Below, one piece after another: positions 52,592 through 64,000 of a stretch of 64,000 nt of DNA. The notes below the pieces were generated by a model, which was given only the letters and a program-made list of their open reading frames with translations, was not told the DNA's origin and did no database searches. The stretch covers positions 1 through 64,000 of the forward strand of contig BBXU01002804.1 in assembly GCA_001598975.1 (NCBI GenBank), written 5' to 3'. The position numbers and the translations under genes are program-made. The stretch comes from Parachlorella kessleri. Lineage: Eukaryota > Chlorophyta > Trebouxiophyceae > Chlorellales > Chlorellaceae. The stretch's first letter is position 1. Each line of letters opens with the position of its first letter.

Positions 52592-53291
52592 GACAGGGGC
52601 GGGAGCAGCAGCAATGGTGACGATGTTAACAGCCATGAGCACCAGAGTGACGGCCGCTTCTGGGAGCGCACTGCTGGTTCAGCTAGCTAGCTGAGCGGTG
52701 CGGCAGGCAGGCAGACAACCAGGACTGCAGTACGTGCCCGCCTGCGAGTCAGGGCACAGGTGGTCTCTTGAGCTCTGCAGCCGTATAGGCTGCAGGAGGG
52801 CCCCTTAATCCAAGTTCCCTCTCCATGGTATCGAGGCAATGGCCGCTGCAGGGCTGGCCTAGTGTACGGTTTGTAATTTCAGTGTGAGATGTGCACCGGC
52901 CTGTGTGCACGCTTAAGGCAACGGATACCAGAGGCTGAGTTGTTAGCCCCTGGTCCAACTTCTTAGGTGTAATGATGACTGACATCCAGGGTCTGTCCTC
53001 TCTTCTCCCTGCTGGGTGTCCTGCTCTGCTTGTGTTATGATCCCTTGGTGTTGGGGAAGCCGACACTGCGTGCCTATGCAGTCCTCGTAGATTGGGTGTG
53101 TCTGTATGTGTGGGCCCTGTGTTGACGCGAGAGACCTGTCACGGCGTGTGGTATAGGCAGGGCTTGTCGTTGGGGTTAATTCCCACACCGCAACCTGGCA
53201 AAGTAGGCCTCGAGTGCTCCTGAGATGGACATCATGCAGTTTTGATCTCCAATGTTGTAGTCCAGTCAAATCGTGAGGGGCGATCTGCCCG

Positions 53292-53642
53292 GTGCATCCA
53301 CACCCTGCCAGGCATAGCTGCGACGGACTCCGCCCAATTCCTAAAAGTATGCCAAGGTCACTTTTTGGGATTAGGTCGAAGCTGTACCAACCCAACCAGA
53401 GTTTGGTGCTTGTTGGGGTTGCTCCTCCGATACCCATGAAAATCATACAGACACTGCACCATGCCTGGGCAGCCAGGATTCTGACAGGCTGGCCAGGGTA
53501 CTACCTAGTAGGTGGACACAGGAATCTGAAAAAGTCACTGTGTGTGTCGGTTGTGATGAGTGTTATCCTGTATGGCGTGTGTGAGATTTGGGAAGCGCTG
53601 GAGAAAGCCCCAGTACCACTGATGGCCCGAGGCTCCATTTAG
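53292..53642 (+). pseudogene. Possible decayed LINE reverse-transcriptase fragment
   Basis: One frame here reads ...KIIQTLHHAWAARILTGWP ... KKSLCVSVVMSVILYGVCEI, then W. The last part resembles the end of the reverse-transcriptase/thumb region of LINE-type elements, where a pattern like LY..LV.SVLLYGCE.W is common. There is no YxDD box, endonuclease or intact long frame, so if real it is a short, broken remnant. It directly abuts the dispersed repeat at 53643, which might be part of the same element. The call rests on one motif and could be chance. Confidence 0.3.
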
Positions 53643-53769
53643 GATGGAAATGCACGTGACAGGAAGGGGTCAGACAGCAGTGTGACGGGTGCCAGGTGCG
53701 TCAAAAAGCAGGCAGCATTATCAAGGGGAAACAAGTTGCAAACACACTCACAGTAACACAACCGTGTAC
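53643..53769 (+). repeat. Dispersed repeat, copy C
   Basis: This 127-base stretch aligns end to end without gaps with the reverse complement of 3617-3743, with about 13 differences counted by eye. It begins GATGGAAATGCACGTGACAG and ends CACAACCGTGTAC. It is intergenic and has no terminal repeats or target-site duplication that I can identify. Confidence 0.8.
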
Positions 53770-53798
53770 ACTGAGGCTCCATTGCCAGCCCCCGCGCA

Positions 53799-53966
53799 AT
53801 GATGCGTCTTGTCCACGCCTACCAGTTTCTGTGCCACCGTGAGCACCATGGTGTTCAGCTGGCCTTTGCCAAGGCTGACCCCCTCCTGTGCCACTCCGCT
53901 GTGTGCTTGGCTAAGGCGGCCTGCACCTCGTTGGCCAGAAGGGCGACCTGCCCCAACCTGCTGTAG
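53799..53966 (+). CDS. Small ORF, 55 codons, unknown
   Basis: Two consecutive ATGs open MMRLVHAYQFLCHREHHGVQ, continuing through a Cys/Ala-rich stretch to a TAG at 53964. Codon use is GC-rich like the genes around it, unlike the repeat sequence immediately before. There is no recognised domain, signal peptide or clear splice partner. It could be an exon fragment of something larger, a relic, or chance. Confidence 0.2.
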   Translation: MMRLVHAYQFLCHREHHGVQLAFAKADPLLCHSAVCLAKAACTSLARRATCPNLL

Positions 53967-54528
53967 CTGCAGCCACCGCCCGTTGGGTTGTTGTTGTCGT
54001 CACGCCTATGCGGACTCATAAAAGCTGCGATGGCGCTGATGGGCCTAGCTGCCACGCTCACGCCATACTCCTCCCTGTCCTTACCCTGGCCAGCACCAGC
54101 AGGCTAGTCATACATTGCCCCCCTACCATAATGCCCTCAGCTCAATTAGCAGCTGATAAAGGAGGCTCAGCAGAGTGAAAGTTTGCACACGCTTTCTATT
54201 ACGATGCTGGTCTAAGTCCGCTCTCATAGCTTCATGATTTACGCAAAGGAAACATGGTGGCTTGTTGAAGGCGAACACTACACATAGAACAACACCGATG
54301 GGCACAGAGAACACTGGGTGGAGCCTATGACTGGAGCCCAAAAGGTCTCCCCAATACAGAATCCCGCCATATCTTCGCACCATGGCATGCCACTCCGACA
54401 GCAGGCTGCTACCACAGCCCCAGTTTTACACCTCTTTGTTACTTCAAACCCGTTCAACTGCTCACCATGACTGCTTAATACCCTGAATGATAACACTGCA
54501 GCCTCTGCAGTGCGCTAGCGAGGTGGCT

Positions 54529-57500
54529 ATGGGAGGTGCAGCATGCCCCACTGATAATGGCCCACAGCAGCCTTCAAAAAGCAATGAGGCACTCAAGGCA
54601 GAGCTTGGCGCACTGGACTCCGTCCTGTCAGCGGGTCAGCGAGATACGGCCAGGGCTCTTCAACTGCTGGACAGCCTGATACAGGCTGCCAACAGGGGTC
54701 GTATGGAGGACATAGGCACTGGCAGCCTGGTGGAAGCGTGCCTGACGTGCAGCAGGGCCGTGCATCCAGTGGAGTGGGGTCCCACGGTGAGGCCGTCCGG
54801 TCTCGGCTTGGCGTATCGAACTGCCATATCTCGGGAATTAGTGCAATAAACTGGGGCCGTTCAGTGCCCGTGTGTTGCTCGGCACTGTCGCAACTTCAAC
54901 CGCGCCAGCGTACCAAGCCCCTCTTTCAAGCCAGCATCAACCGCTGTATCATGTTGAAGTTACGTCTGATACGCCTCGGGGTGGTGAAATTGTGACATGC
55001 ATGGTTGTGGCGATGACACAGGCACAGACAACTTGTTGTCGTACCCCCCTTGGGCTGCAGGTTTCGTTGAAAGCGCTTGAATCACTTGCCACGCTGCTGC
55101 ACCTCTGCAAGCAAGAGGAGAGGGACCGGGGCGGCATAAGCCAGGTGCCAGAGCTGACGCTGTGACACCCGCAGTCACGTGTGGGCGGTCCCTGTTGCCA
55201 GCAATGTTGTGCACTGCTCGTACCAAGCAGCCTACTGGCTGTGGCCAGTGTAGGGCCGCCTCTATCCTCCTGCTTCCTCCTTGCCTAGCTTTGTTCTTAT
55301 CAGACTTGGGCACCAAGCTTGGACATCGGTTTTTTGCTGCAGTGTCCCACTGGGCCGGATGCGATAACACTGGCTCAGCAAGTTGCCAGGGCGCTGCAAG
55401 CTGACACTGATGGGACAACAGTGTCTGCGGGGCTCTCTGCCCTTCACGCGCTGGCTGCCTGCTTCTCCGCCGGAGGAGCGCAGGCTCAGTGGGGCGCTGG
55501 GTGAGCATACAGTCTGCATGGTCGATGTTGTGGGCGGGGCATGCTGCCTTGCTGCTTGTCCTGCAGTTAATTTGGTGTGCAGGCAGGGCGGTTGCCATAA
55601 CCAAGGCTTGCCACCCAGCTAATCCATGCCAACGAACGGCGCCATGTGGTCCTGCTCGGAAGCCGAGTCCCTACGACGAATCTACTAACTGGGGTTCTTG
55701 GCGCTGCCAGGGGCCTACTTGATGCTGTGGGTGATGCTGGCGTGGTCGAGGCAGCCGCTGTGGCGCTACAGCGGCTGGCGCTGCTGCCGGGGCAGCTGCC
55801 TGATGATGCGCAGCAGCCCCAGCAGGCGCAGCAGCGGCACGCGGTGCAGGGGTTGGAAGTGCTGCACTGCGTGTGCTACGGCCACGAGGCCAACCTGCAG
55901 CGGCTGGTGACAGCGGGAGGGCTGCCATCTGTGGCGGCAGGTGGGCAAACCAGCTGCGGAGCGCATGGGCTTGCCAGAGCACTATCACAGAAGCAGCTAC
56001 ATATCCTAACCTGGAAAATTGCTCATTATCATGGCCAGAGCTTGCAGTTCTCCGTCCGCAACACCACTGGCTGTGTTTGCTGGGGGCGCTCCAATGTGGT
56101 AGGGGTCATTTAGGGAGGGTTGGCAGGCCTCCTGCTGATGTGGGGTTGGTGTGATTGTTGAATTGGGAAAGGGTTGTCCTTTCCACTAGGTAAGCCGGTG
56201 GGAGCTAGCAAGCCAGCAGTTCCAAAACCAAAAGCACGGCGGAACTCTTTTGGAGCACCGGGCATGCCAAGGAGAGGTCCGCCGGCCCCATCAGTGGCTT
56301 TCCCCACCCCATTTCTCTTCTGAAACCAGCCTCGCACCTCCCTGTTGCTGTGCAGCTACAGCGCTGACTGTGCATCCGGCGGGCCTTGCCCTCATGGGCC
56401 AGGTAGCCTCCCGCCAGGCTGCCCAGCACGCAGAGCGGCAGCTGGCAGCGCGCGCCCTGCTTGCCGCAGCGCAGCGGGCGCAGCCGGTGCCGCAGTTGCA
56501 GTCAATCGCGCTGCAGGGGCTGTATGGCCTGCTGGCGGCCGGCTCGGCTGGCGCCTGCGACACGCCAGTGCTGCCCGCCGAGGACGTGGTTGGCGGGATT
56601 CTGCCGCTCCTACAGGGCGGGAGGGAGCCAGCAGAGCCTGGCGCCCTGACAGCTCATGTGTACTGCCTGGCTGCCATCGGTACGGTAGCGCCTGCTCTGT
56701 CCGAGCCCCTGCCCGGGCCAGTGCTGGACATGCTGCAGGCGGCACTTGCACAGATGGCTGCCTTGCTGGGCAAGAGCCCGCCCGGGGCGGTGAGATTAGA
56801 AGGCATGACCCTCGGCATGCCCGACGGCGAGGCGGCGCAGCAGGCACAGCATTCCGAGCAGGCTCCGCAGGCGCAGCAGGCAGACGTGGTGGAGTGGGAT
56901 GTGCTCAGGGCCGCGGTGGGGGGGCTGGTCGCCCTGCTGGGGGCCTCGGGGCCTGAGGGGGTGAACACCCCTGACAGGGACGGCTTCACCCTCCTGCACA
57001 GGTGGGGCTTACTGCTACTTGCAGCCGGCTTGGCAAGCGGCTGGCTACTTGTTGGGGAATGACCACGCTGTGGGGGGGGGTGTGCGAGGTGCTCCTGTGA
57101 TTCGACCGACTGCCTGTCGCCCCCGCCCCTATTTCGCTAGCTAGCGCTGCGGGCACATGCTGTTGCTGAAAGCCTGCAACCCATCCGCTGGCTGGTTGGA
57201 GGTGCCCATAAACTACCATTGCAACTGATGTCATTCCCCCGCCCTGCCTTGCGAGGTGCCCAGCTGTTTATTCTCCTGCTTCCTCAACCCCCGGCGCCCC
57301 CAGGGTCGCTGCTTGCCGCCCTGTCTCTTACCCTCTCCCCCCCTTGTGCCCCGGCCTGCCGTAGGCTAGCAACCGCGGGCATCCCTCAAGCGCTGGGCCT
57401 CCTCCTTGCCACCCCCTGCTCGCCCGCGCTGGACCTGCTGGTGCGGACCCGCGACGGGGCCAACGCGCTGCAGCTGGCCAGCAAGAGTGGCCACGCGGGG

Positions 57501-60500
57501 TGTGTGGCTGCTTTGGAGGGGCCGACTCAGGCCGCGGCGCAGCGTGTGATGGACGCCCTGCTGGCGGAGCTCGACCAGGAGGCTGGGGAGGGGAAGGCGA
57601 GGGGTGTGGGAGGTGGCGCAGCGGGAGGAGGCAAGAAAAAGAAGGTGTGTGATATATGGGTCTCATGTGAAACCCAGTGTGCCCCACATGTTTTCCCACA
57701 AAACTTTACGACGGGTTGCATGTGGCAACAAGGGTTCAGACAGTAGTGCGGTGGATGCCAGCTGGGCCAGCGCGCAGAGCAGGGCAGAGAGGGTGTGCTG
57801 GTTGGCTATGTCGGGTGCATGCCTGGAGGCTGCTGTGTGGCGCCGTTCAAGTCTAGCAGAAGGCTTGCTGGGTTGTTGCCGTCGCTTATCTCGAAGCGTG
57901 CTGTGTAGCCCAATGCAAGGCTGGGGAGTGAGAAGCCTGACTGTGGGCCCTCCAGCCTGGATGCTTCCCGTTGTGCTCTGCGTGCTTCATCCCTCGGCGT
58001 CAGAGGGCTGACCACATGGCAGCACGAGATGCGTATATCCTCTGGGTTGCAAGCGTGCCCGGGGGCTTCCCAGCGTGCACCGTTGCCGCAGTCTACCTCG
58101 GTAAGCACTCCTGTTGGACTTCTTTGCCTGCCTGGGCACAACTTCTTGCCTCTCCTCATGCCACCTGTCTGCAGCCCGGTGAGAAGGCCAGCACCAACAG
58201 CAGGCCCGGCTCGGGCCAGGGCACCAGCAGCCTTGATGCCGCGGGGGAGGCCCGGGAGGAGGATGTGGCGGCCGATGCCGATGCCGCCGACGTCGAGACG
58301 TCTGTCCAGCACGCGAATGGCCTGACAGAGGACCAGCGCCGGCGGAGGAAGGTGAGGAGGCGGGGTGGAAGGTGTGTGTGGGAGGGGGTGGGGTGGGGGG
58401 ATGTCAGAGTCAGCAAAGGGCGGCACGTTGGCTGGCCGTCAGATGGGTTTTCGGGCGTCTTTTTGTGGCCCTGGTTGTATCCAGCCACTCAGGTTAGGTT
58501 TGACAGTGGCGATGATTTGAACAGGCGCAGCGCCACCGAGGCAATGCCTTTGGCGGCTTGCTTCCCTACCTCTCCTTTCCCTGGGAGCTGTGGGCAACCG
58601 TTCACTAGGTGGTGGGTGTGACCCACTCGGCCCGCAGGGAAGGCAGCAAACCGGCTGCCGAGCAGAGGTAGCAGGGCAACCTGAGTCCTGTTTGATGCGG
58701 TGGCACCCACGGCTCCGGTACCTCGCTGCCTGTTGTACATCCCAAGCGCTGGAATCAGCAGCACCGCCACCCAGCGTTCACACGGACATTCAAGGTGCAC
58801 ACAAGACGTATTGCTACCGCAAGTGGGAACCCAACCTGGGGAGAGTTTCTGCAGGAGCTGGAGGATGCCTACGAGCGGGCCCTCGAGGCGCGGCGGCAGG
58901 AGCTGGAGCACCAGGCAGCACAGCGTGCACAGCAGCAGCAGCAGGCGCAGCAGACGCAGCCGGGCAGCGCAGCTCCCACACCGTCTTCCTCCCAAGCCGG
59001 CTCCCCCTCCTCCCGCGCCGCGGGCGGGGGCGGGGGCGGGGGCGCCGACTTCCAGCCCCCCGCCTCGCCCCAACCCCAAGAGGGCGGCCCCATGCTGAGT
59101 GCCTTTGCCTCCACTGGCAGCAGCGGGCCCCTGGACTACCCAACAGTGTCGTTCAACACCACGCCCCCGGCGCAGTCGCCCCTGGTCAGCGCCTTTGCCG
59201 CCGGGGCGGCACTCAAGCATGCCAGCGGCAACGGAGGCGCCGTGGCTGGCCAGAGTGTCAACTCCCCCGGGGCAGCTGACCGCCAGACGGCGTTCTCCAT
59301 CGCCGGGGTGGATCTCAGCCATACGCTGGCTAGCAGCCGGGGCTTGCTGGGCGGCGCGGGAGGGAGCTCCGGGGCGGCCGCACCCCTGCAGATGGCTCCG
59401 GCGCTGTCGGGCGACTTGCAGGGGCAGCTCTCCCTGGGGGCGCAGCAGTTCCAGCAGGCCCCAGTGTTGGTGGGTTCGCCGCCGCCGGCGCCGGCTTCCG
59501 CCTTTGCCGCTGCCGGCGGCGCATTCCCCAGCGCCCTGCAGCACCAAGGGTCGCTGACCGCGCTGGGGGCGCCCCAGCTCTCTGGCAGCCTGGAGCAGGC
59601 CTCGGCGTTTGCCCAGCTGGCGACAGCTGGCAGCGGCCTGGCTGGCGCGACGCCCTTTGCGGCGGCCCAGCACGCACAGCAGCAGCACCAGCTGGGGTCG
59701 GTCCTCCCCTACCCCGGCGACGCGGCCATGCACGCGGGTGCCGCGGCGCTGCAGGCCGCCCGCTCATTCTCCTCCCACCTGCAAGACGCCATGTTTTACG
59801 CCGGCGGCGACGGCCCCGGCTCGCCACAAACCAGCTCCGCTGCGGCCGTGGCTGCACGCAACGCCCTGGCCGCCGCTGCCGTCAACAACCTGGCGGCGAG
59901 GGCCGCCAGCCTGCCGCTGCAGCTCTCGGGGCGGGCCGGCTCCGCGGCGGACGAGATCCTCAACCTGCTACCCATGGTGGGCGGTGCAGCGGCCAACCCC
60001 GCAGCGGCGGCCGCAGCCCTAGAGGGCCTGGCGCGGCAGCACTCCCAGGTGGGCAGTTGTGTGGCAGCAGTCGTGTTTTGGACTCGCCCAGCTCTATGAA
60101 GGGTGATCTTGACCACGCCCAGGATGCAAACAGCCTGATGGCAAGCACGCGGTTGTGCGCGTGGAGTTCAGCCGTGTGAGAGTGCACAGCGCGGCTCAGG
60201 AGCAGGCTCGCTATGCTCTATTGCAATTGCATGCATGCAGTGGACATAGAGGTGTGTGTGTATGCATTCCACTGGCGTAGGCTTGGGCCCAGGGGTTGGC
60301 TGACGGCTTGACCGACGACCGCAACAAGACCTCGGACCCCGACGTGTCCGGGGAGCCGACGCGCCACCTCTGGATAGGCAACCTAGGCACACGCACGCCC
60401 CGCGCCGTGCTCAAGACCATCTTTGAGAAGTGAGTGAGCTCCCTTTGGGTGTGGGGTAGCCTGGACCCAGCGGGGGTTGGGGGAGGGGGGGGATGACAAA

Positions 60501-63500
60501 GGCAATGGGGAGCGAGCCAGCATTTGCCCAACTGTATTTGGGTGGTGCACCATATCTGGTTGTGTTGGCACTGGTCTGGAGACAGCATAGCAAAGGACTG
60601 CCTGCCCAACTTGAGTCTTCTATGAGCTTTGCCTTGCCTCTGCCCTGGACCTGTGGCACAGTGCTATGCTCAGCCAACAGTTGGCCACCTACGATTGAGC
60701 AGGCCGCCCATTGTTTGGGTGAGCAATGGTGGGTCCATTGCCTGTGGGTTACCACCCATCGTTATCTCCGGATAGTGTTGAAGAGTGGATATATGTGCTT
60801 TGCACGCTGCAGGTACGGTGTGGTCGACGACGTGGTGACGTTCCCCGGCCGCATGTACGCGTTTGTCAATTACCGCAGCCTGGACGAGGCGATGGCGGCT
60901 TACCAGACCCTGCAAGGGCAAGTGGTGAGTCCTCTGCTTGGGGCTTGACAAGTCATGCGGCTGGTCAATTGGCGCAGCGGCGTGCGTGAGGCCATGGAAG
61001 CGTGGGAAGAGCGTAAAGCGGTGAGGCAGCCCTCCAGGCGGGCAGTGGTGGCAGTGGGGTTGGGTGGATTCTCAGTGACCTTCTTGAAGGAGGCTAAGAT
61101 GGCATGGCCGGCCCTGCTGGCGTGCAGTAGCTACTGATGTATACTGAACAAGTTCTGGTTAGGAAACTTCTACTCGTGGGCAGTCCCTCTTCTCCAATGT
61201 GCCCAGGTCAGCCGCATGTAAGACTGAGCTATGTGTGATCCCCACGCCCGCCCTAGCAGGTGCCAGAGCTGACAGGCGACCGCCCGCTGCTGCTCAAGTT
61301 CCGCCCCGCCAAGAAGGCAGCGGCACACCTTCGCGCCCTGGGCCTCGCAGCGGACGACGGCAGCGCCCTGCCCGGGGGCGCCGAGGCGCCGGCGCTGCCG
61401 CGCCCGGGGGCGCTGGAGGCGCCCTTGGCGCTGCCGGCAGCGACGCCGAGCGCCTTTTTGGCGCCGGCGGGTCTGGTGGCGCGCCTGGAGCGGGCGTGGG
61501 CGGCGGCGGCGACGTTGACAAGGACGGCAACAGCCTGGAGCCGAGCCCGCGCATTTGGCTGGGCAACATCGCGCCCACTGCCACCTCCAAGTCACTGCAC
61601 GCCGTGCTGTCCAGGTGGGCTGGGTATGGCGGCGTGCTGTTGCTTCGGCGGCCTGTGGTCTCGCTTGCGCCATGCACATATCCGCTGCCGTTTTGTACCA
61701 CCCAAAGAGTTGAGCAGTAGAAACTATGCATGACCCGCTGCGGTGCGTCGCACAGGTCGCGCCTGACGCAGCAGCTATCAGACTTTTGGTCCTTAAAGAG
61801 GAAGGGCGGACAGGGGCAAGACGAGGCTTGCTGCATGTTCTGAACTGACCAGATGGGCCCCTGATGCGCGCCAGCTGTGGTTGGACCTGTGGATATTGGT
61901 GCCATGCATTGGGCTTTCGTGGTTTAAGGGTGCTGTGGCTGGCCAGGTGCTGCGAGGTGCACATGCAGGCTGCACATGCTTGCATTGCACAGCCCACTGC
62001 GTGCCTTGAGGGTGGGGCAGGCGTGGTCCATGCACCCTATGCCAGACCTGCCACCTCGAGGCCCCCTCCGGCCACACTGCACCGCAGGTTTGGCGCGCTC
62101 ACCGACGCAGCCGTCTTCCCCGCCCGGATCGGCCCCCTGGGTTATGCCTTCGTCAAATTTGAGCGGCTGGAGGATGCTGTGAGGGCCTTTGAGGCCCTCA
62201 ACAACACGGTGGGTGGCTTTGCAGCACTGCCTTGCAGCAAGGTTGCAGCTCCTGCACTGTTGGCTGGGGTCGTGCATTGGGACCCCTGTGTCTGGTGGGC
62301 GCTGCACCACACCGCTCTCTCCTGCATTGCTTGGGCGACCTCAGGAGGCAAGCCGGGCCTTACACACAAGCCGGTGCAGGCCGGGGGTCCAGCCTGGTGG
62401 GTGGCGCTGATGCAGGTCGTCCCACCCCTGAGCGGCAGCAAGCAGCTCAAGATGCGCTACAAGCCCCCTAGCGACGGCCCGCCCGGCAAAGATGACCTGG
62501 CGGATGGCTCCAAGGGTGAGTGGCATGTAGGGGTTCCCCAAGCTGTCCAGTTCATTGCAGTGGGCCCTTCAGTCAGGCCTGTCCCACTGCCATAGCGCTT
62601 GCTTTGCCTTTTGACCAGGCTGGGCTGGCTGAACCACACTCGCTACATGCTGTGTATCCCGCCTCGCGCTGCTGTGCCCTGTCGTTCCCTTAAACCTACC
62701 CCACCTTCCAGCAGTGGGCTTGCTTGACGCTGTCGTAACACATGTGGCTAAAAAGCCAGCTGTTGAGCTCGCCCCAGCGAGCTCGCTGAGAGCGCAGTGT
62801 GCTGCCACACTTTCGCGCTGCCCCTGCCTCAAGACCAAAGACCTCCCCGGGGCCCCCCCCTTTTCCTGAGCTGCAGTCATGGTCCCCTCACGCCACCTGT
62901 GGCTGGGCAATGTTACCCAGAAGCCCACGGACGAGCAGGTGCTGGAAGTCTTCCAGGCTTTTGGTCAGGTGGACTCTGTTCGCGTCTTCCCTGTAAAGGC
63001 GTACGCGTTTGTCAACTATGCGGAGATAGCCAGCGCCATCAAGGCCATGAGTTCGCTGGAGGGCGTGGCGATACCGGCGCTGACAGGTTGGTGGTGTGGT
63101 CGGTCAGGATTCATGGGGCCGCACCGTGCCCCTGCATGCTCTAAGGTGTTGGTCAGTAGCGTCCTGGCGTTGTTCTCGTCTGATGACAAGGCCTTGTGCA
63201 TGCTGACAGCAAGTGAGCAAGGGGACACGACTGAAAGACTGCTGGGCGTGATGGTTTGGCTGGACGTCCTGAGATAGCTGCTAGGTGGTGGTCCTCTGCC
63301 CCGTGCCTTTGCTGTGGCAACCCCCCGCCTCTTCCCCAGTCAGTCATTACCCACCACCCCAGTCAGTCTTTACCCACAACCGTCTTTATGACCTCGCAGC
63401 TGCCTGCGTTTCCCACCGCCATGCCCGCTGTGCCTGCCGCGTCTGTCTTCTCATGCTAGAGCAGCAGTCACCTCAAACCCCTGGGGGTTTGGTATCGAAA

Positions 63501-64000
63501 GGAGGGTGCATGCCCCCTCCCCTGGACTGTCCCTAATTGGATAACAAGGCACCCACCTCATGACCATCTGCACTGCAGGCGTGAAGCCCCTGGTGATGCG
63601 CTACCAGCAGGAGGCGGTTGTCGCCGCCGCGGCCGCGGCGTCAGCGGTTGGGGCCAAGCCCCTTGGGCTGCCGCCGCCCTGCCCACTATCACGCGCCGCG
63701 TCCGACGTGGGGCTTACCTTCGGTGGCGCCAGCGCGCAGCAGCTGCTGTCCGCCGCGAGTAGCCTGCTGCCGCCGCTGCTGGGCACGCCTGAGGACGCGG
63801 TCCTGCACCAGGCCGCGGCGGACGATGCCGCTGCGGCCGCGGCGGTGGCCAGCCTGCAGTCTGTGCCCAACCTGTCAAACAGGTGTGGTGAAACATCACT
63901 GGGTGGTGGCCCGTTGGTGGGCGAGTAGGCCGTGGCGCTGGGTTTGTGCCACGTTGCAGGGAGTCTGAGGTGCCGGGTGCCAGTGACATTGGCACTCCAA
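54529..64000 (+). CDS. ARM/ankyrin-like protein fused to three RRMs (FPA/SPEN type), runs off window
   Basis: Predicted RNA-binding protein of unusual make-up. The N-terminal half (54529-57644, ATG at 54529, MGGAACPTDNGPQQPSKSNE) is helical and repeat-rich (ARM-like: LVEACLTCSRAV, VSLKALESLATLLHL, VQGLEVLHCVCYGHEANLQR). It is followed by two ankyrin-like repeats (NTPDRDGFTLLHRLATAG, RTRDGANALQLASKSGHAG) and a Lys run (GGGKKKK). Exon 58175-58351 is acidic then ends EDQRRRRK. The exon starting at about 58795 (or 58747) begins a coiled coil (ELEDAYERALEARRQELEHQ) and a 350-residue Ala/Ser/Gln-rich stretch to 60048. RRM1 spans 60293-61320 (RHLWIGNL, MYAFVNY), RRM2 about 61550-62460 (RIWLGNI, GYAFVKF) and RRM3 62880-63600 (RHLWLGNV, AYAFVNY). 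Three RRMs with these RNP motifs recall plant FPA and other SPEN proteins; a SPOC domain, if any, lies beyond the window. All introns from 57644 to 60293 join in phase 0, and no ATG precedes the 58795 exon, which favours one gene. Two adjacent genes remain possible. The linker between RRM1 and RRM2 changes frame. Confidence 0.68.
57718..57769 (+). repeat. Dispersed repeat, copy D (diverged, intronic)
   Basis: GCATGTGGCAACAAGGGTTC followed by AGACAGTAGTGCGGTGGATG and CCAGCTGGGCCA aligns over 52 bases to the core of the repeat at 3617-3743 (reverse complement) and 53643-53769, with about ten differences. It sits in the intron after the Lys-run exon of the ARM/ankyrin-RRM gene. Confidence 0.5.

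Larger units (their letters stand above)
52592..54528. other. Intergenic region with mobile-element debris
   Basis: About 1.9 kb between two plus-strand genes. It contains a LINE-like fragment (53292-53642), a dispersed repeat (53643-53769) and a short ORF (53799-53966), each listed separately. The rest, including 52600-53290 and 53970-54480, shows no feature I can support beyond presumed 3' UTR and promoter sequence. Confidence 0.6.

Noticed and set aside
58489..59733. 414-codon minus-strand open frame
   Set aside because: Antisense shadow of the Ala/Gln/Ser-rich exon 58795-60048, which joins in phase with flanking exons on the plus strand; the minus frame has no known domain.

Overview
The window is one end of a nuclear chromosome (or a contig reaching a telomere) of a green alga. 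It opens with plant-type CCCTAAA telomere repeats. It is GC-rich, its genes are split by many short GT-AG introns (a few look GC-AG), and its proteins carry the long Ala/Gln/Pro low-complexity tracts typical of Chlorophyta. A trebouxiophyte (Chlorella/Coccomyxa-like) is my best guess, but the sequence alone does not settle the genus. Nothing prokaryotic, viral or organellar was seen.

Layout. 1-161 telomere; 162-1150 subtelomeric sequence without a recognisable gene; 1151-2866 (+) a predicted multi-exon gene of unknown function; 2867-4341 a repeat-bearing gap. 4342-15709 (+) SF3B1, the core U2 snRNP/SF3b scaffold, apparently complete. 16621-19763 (+) a short-chain dehydrogenase/reductase. 20779-34276 (+) a very large SEC16 COPII-assembly protein.

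35712-36424 (-) a RING-CH (MARCH-type) protein with one membrane segment. 37229-39493 (-) a type II membrane coiled-coil protein with a Gln-rich tail. 39793-40210 (-) a doubtful small gene. 40387-45102 (-) eIF2B gamma (EIF2B3). 45103-47162 a gap. 47163-52591 (+) a PP2A B56/B' regulatory subunit. 52592-54528 a gap with a decayed LINE-like fragment and a dispersed repeat. 54529 to the window end (+) a long gene whose exons join in phase from an ARM-like/ankyrin N-terminus into three RRM domains of FPA/SPEN type; it runs off the window.

The genes are unrelated housekeeping functions (splicing, secretion, translation initiation, phosphatase targeting, RNA binding) and do not form a pathway or cluster. 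The least ordinary items are the apparent ankyrin/ARM-RRM fusion, a frame change inside it between RRM1 and RRM2, the unassigned subtelomeric gene, a small dispersed repeat family with copies at four places, and a GC-AG intron that decides whether the RING-CH protein has a membrane anchor. Exon boundaries were read by eye from splice-site consensus and protein similarity remembered from known families; no database search was run.
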